DNA of 6,154 bases from Phycisphaerales bacterium. Its GTDB lineage: Bacteria > Planctomycetota > Phycisphaerae > Phycisphaerales > UBA1924. The position numbers and the translations under genes are program-made. Location: NCBI GenBank assembly GCA_003511945.1, contig DOJA01000219.1, positions 1 through 6,154 of the forward strand, written 5' to 3'. The notes beneath the pieces were generated by a model. It was not told where the DNA came from, did no database searches, and worked only from the letters and a program-made list of their open reading frames with translations. This document shows positions 5,570 through 6,154 of this stretch, piece after piece (within the stretch, counting starts at the first letter, position 1; the number at the start of each line of letters is the position of its first letter).

Positions 5570-6025
5570 ATGATCGAGCGGCTGTCGAGCGTGACCCGGG
5601 CCACCACCCTGATCCTGGACCGTCGCTCCGGCGCGCGCCGGAGCGCCCGGGTGGCGATCAAGGCGGAGCGCACTCCATCCGGAGGGGGGCTCGTGGTCAC
5701 CGAGCGCTGGACGCGCGTCAGACCCGCCCTTCCCCCGTCGATCGGCGCGTCGTGGACCGTCACCCGCTGGTCACTGATCGAAGGGGGATGCCTGCGGGTG
5801 GAGCACCTCCGCCAGGGGGACGCGCACCCGGTCGCGCTGGTCTGTCTGGCGTGGTCGAGCGACGCCCGCGCCTGGATGACCGTCACCCCGCATCGCTGCG
5901 GGCGCGACGACTACGCCGCCCGTCTTTCTGCCGACCGCACCGGATCTTTGCGCCTCGTTTGGAGCGTGTCCGGGCCTGAGAAGGACCTGCTCATCCTCAC
6001 GCGGTACCGAGCGGGGCAGGGGTAG
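5570..6025 (+). CDS. DUF6314-like small protein of unknown function
   Basis: 151 residues, no signal peptide or membrane segment, so probably cytoplasmic. The C-terminal half shows HRCGRDDYAARL (108-119), then LVWSVSGPEKDLLILTRY (129-146). The arrangement HxCxxDxY followed by WxVxGPxKD near the end is what I recall of DUF6314 proteins, which are around 150 residues and predicted beta-rich. The assignment is from memory and needs a profile search. The N-terminal half is Arg-rich (DRRSGARRSARVAI) and less like the family. ATG 5570 is the first possible start, because an in-frame TAG stands at 5558-5560. No ribosome site is visible. The gene is divergent from the permease across 28 bp and may be co-controlled with it. 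A perfect 22-bp palindrome spans codons 19-26. Confidence 0.75.
   Translation: MIERLSSVTRATTLILDRRSGARRSARVAIKAERTPSGGGLVVTERWTRVRPALPPSIGASWTVTRWSLIEGGCLRVEHLRQGDAHPVALVCLAWSSDARAWMTVTPHRCGRDDYAARLSADRTGSLRLVWSVSGPEKDLLILTRYRAGQG
5624..5645. repeat. Perfect 22-bp palindrome inside the DUF6314-like gene
   Basis: The arm CGCTCCGGCGC (5624-5634) is followed directly by its exact reverse complement (5635-5645). In RNA it would fold into a stem of about nine pairs with a short loop, only 54 bases from the start codon. It encodes the Arg-rich stretch RRSGARRS (residues 19-26). Confidence 0.7.
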
Positions 6026-6154
6026 ACTGGCCCCTCGATGCCCCGGGCGGGAATCCTGGGAGCACCCACCGGGGTTGGTGCGTATGGAACCGTCCCGCGA
6101 ACCTCCACTCGGGGGGGGGATCGCTTTCGGGGGCGGTTGTCCGGGGGGCGGTCG
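6026..6154. other. Unassigned G-rich end of the window
   Basis: No gene can be supported here. A frame open from ATG 6038 to the window edge gives a Gly/Arg-rich peptide without a ribosome site. Nested complementary segments occur: GCGGGA (6047-6052) with TCCCGC (6093-6098), TCC (6054-6056) with GGA (6086-6088), and GCACC (6062-6066) with GGTGC (6077-6081). They could form an irregular hairpin of a structured RNA or leader. A run of nine G (6111-6119) follows. No known RNA family was recognised. Confidence 0.35.

Noticed and set aside
5074..5979. 301-codon plus-strand frame opposite the permease
   Set aside because: Arg/Glu/Pro/Gly-rich shadow of the permease and the DUF6314-like gene in a wrong frame.
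6038..6154. Open frame from ATG 6038 to the window edge as a new gene
   Set aside because: No ribosome site, a Gly/Arg-rich product that depends on long G runs, and competing evidence for RNA structure. Too short to judge.

Overview
The window looks like chromosome of a high-GC bacterium, most likely a planctomycete of the Phycisphaerae type. The main pointer is the first gene, a secreted subtilase that ends in a type I dockerin pair of the form GDxDGNGxVNFDDITAVLxxW, a signature common in Phycisphaerales secretomes. GC-rich codon use in the other genes fits. This placement is an inference from motifs, not from a search.

Layout: (1) 1-66 is the 3' part of a tRNA-Arg(ACG), cut by the window edge. 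(2) 67-411 has no convincing gene but holds three hairpins and the ribosome binding site of the next gene. (3) 412-2241 encodes a signal-peptide subtilase with a two-part pro-region, a DDG-type catalytic domain and a C-terminal dockerin. Its GC looks lower and more variable than that of the rest. (4) A 12-bp hairpin separates it from a plus-strand run at 2361-4866: asparaginyl-tRNA synthetase (asnS), a DUF4160/DUF2442 pair, and a coiled-coil lipoprotein. Gaps are 7 and 28 bp (the second depends on an uncertain start), then an ATGA overlap, so this reads as one operon. (5) 4756-5541 on the minus strand is a TauE/SafE-type membrane permease. Its 3' end runs 111 bp into the lipoprotein gene in exact codon register. 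(6) 5570-6025 on the plus strand is a small DUF6314-like protein, divergent from the permease across only 28 bp that contain a symmetric promoter-like palindrome. (7) 6026-6154 is G-rich and unassigned.

How the genes relate: asnS is housekeeping. The DUF4160/DUF2442 pair is a small module of unestablished function, toxin-antitoxin-like in organisation. The lipoprotein is probably tethered to a membrane and exposes a coiled coil with an acidic tail. The permease and the DUF6314-like gene seem to share one control point. No complete new multi-gene system is evident. The most unusual features are architectural: the in-register convergent gene overlap, the symmetric divergent promoter that may give leaderless transcripts, the missing canonical start of the DUF2442 gene one frame away from DUF4160, and a perfect 22-bp palindrome inside the DUF6314-like gene.
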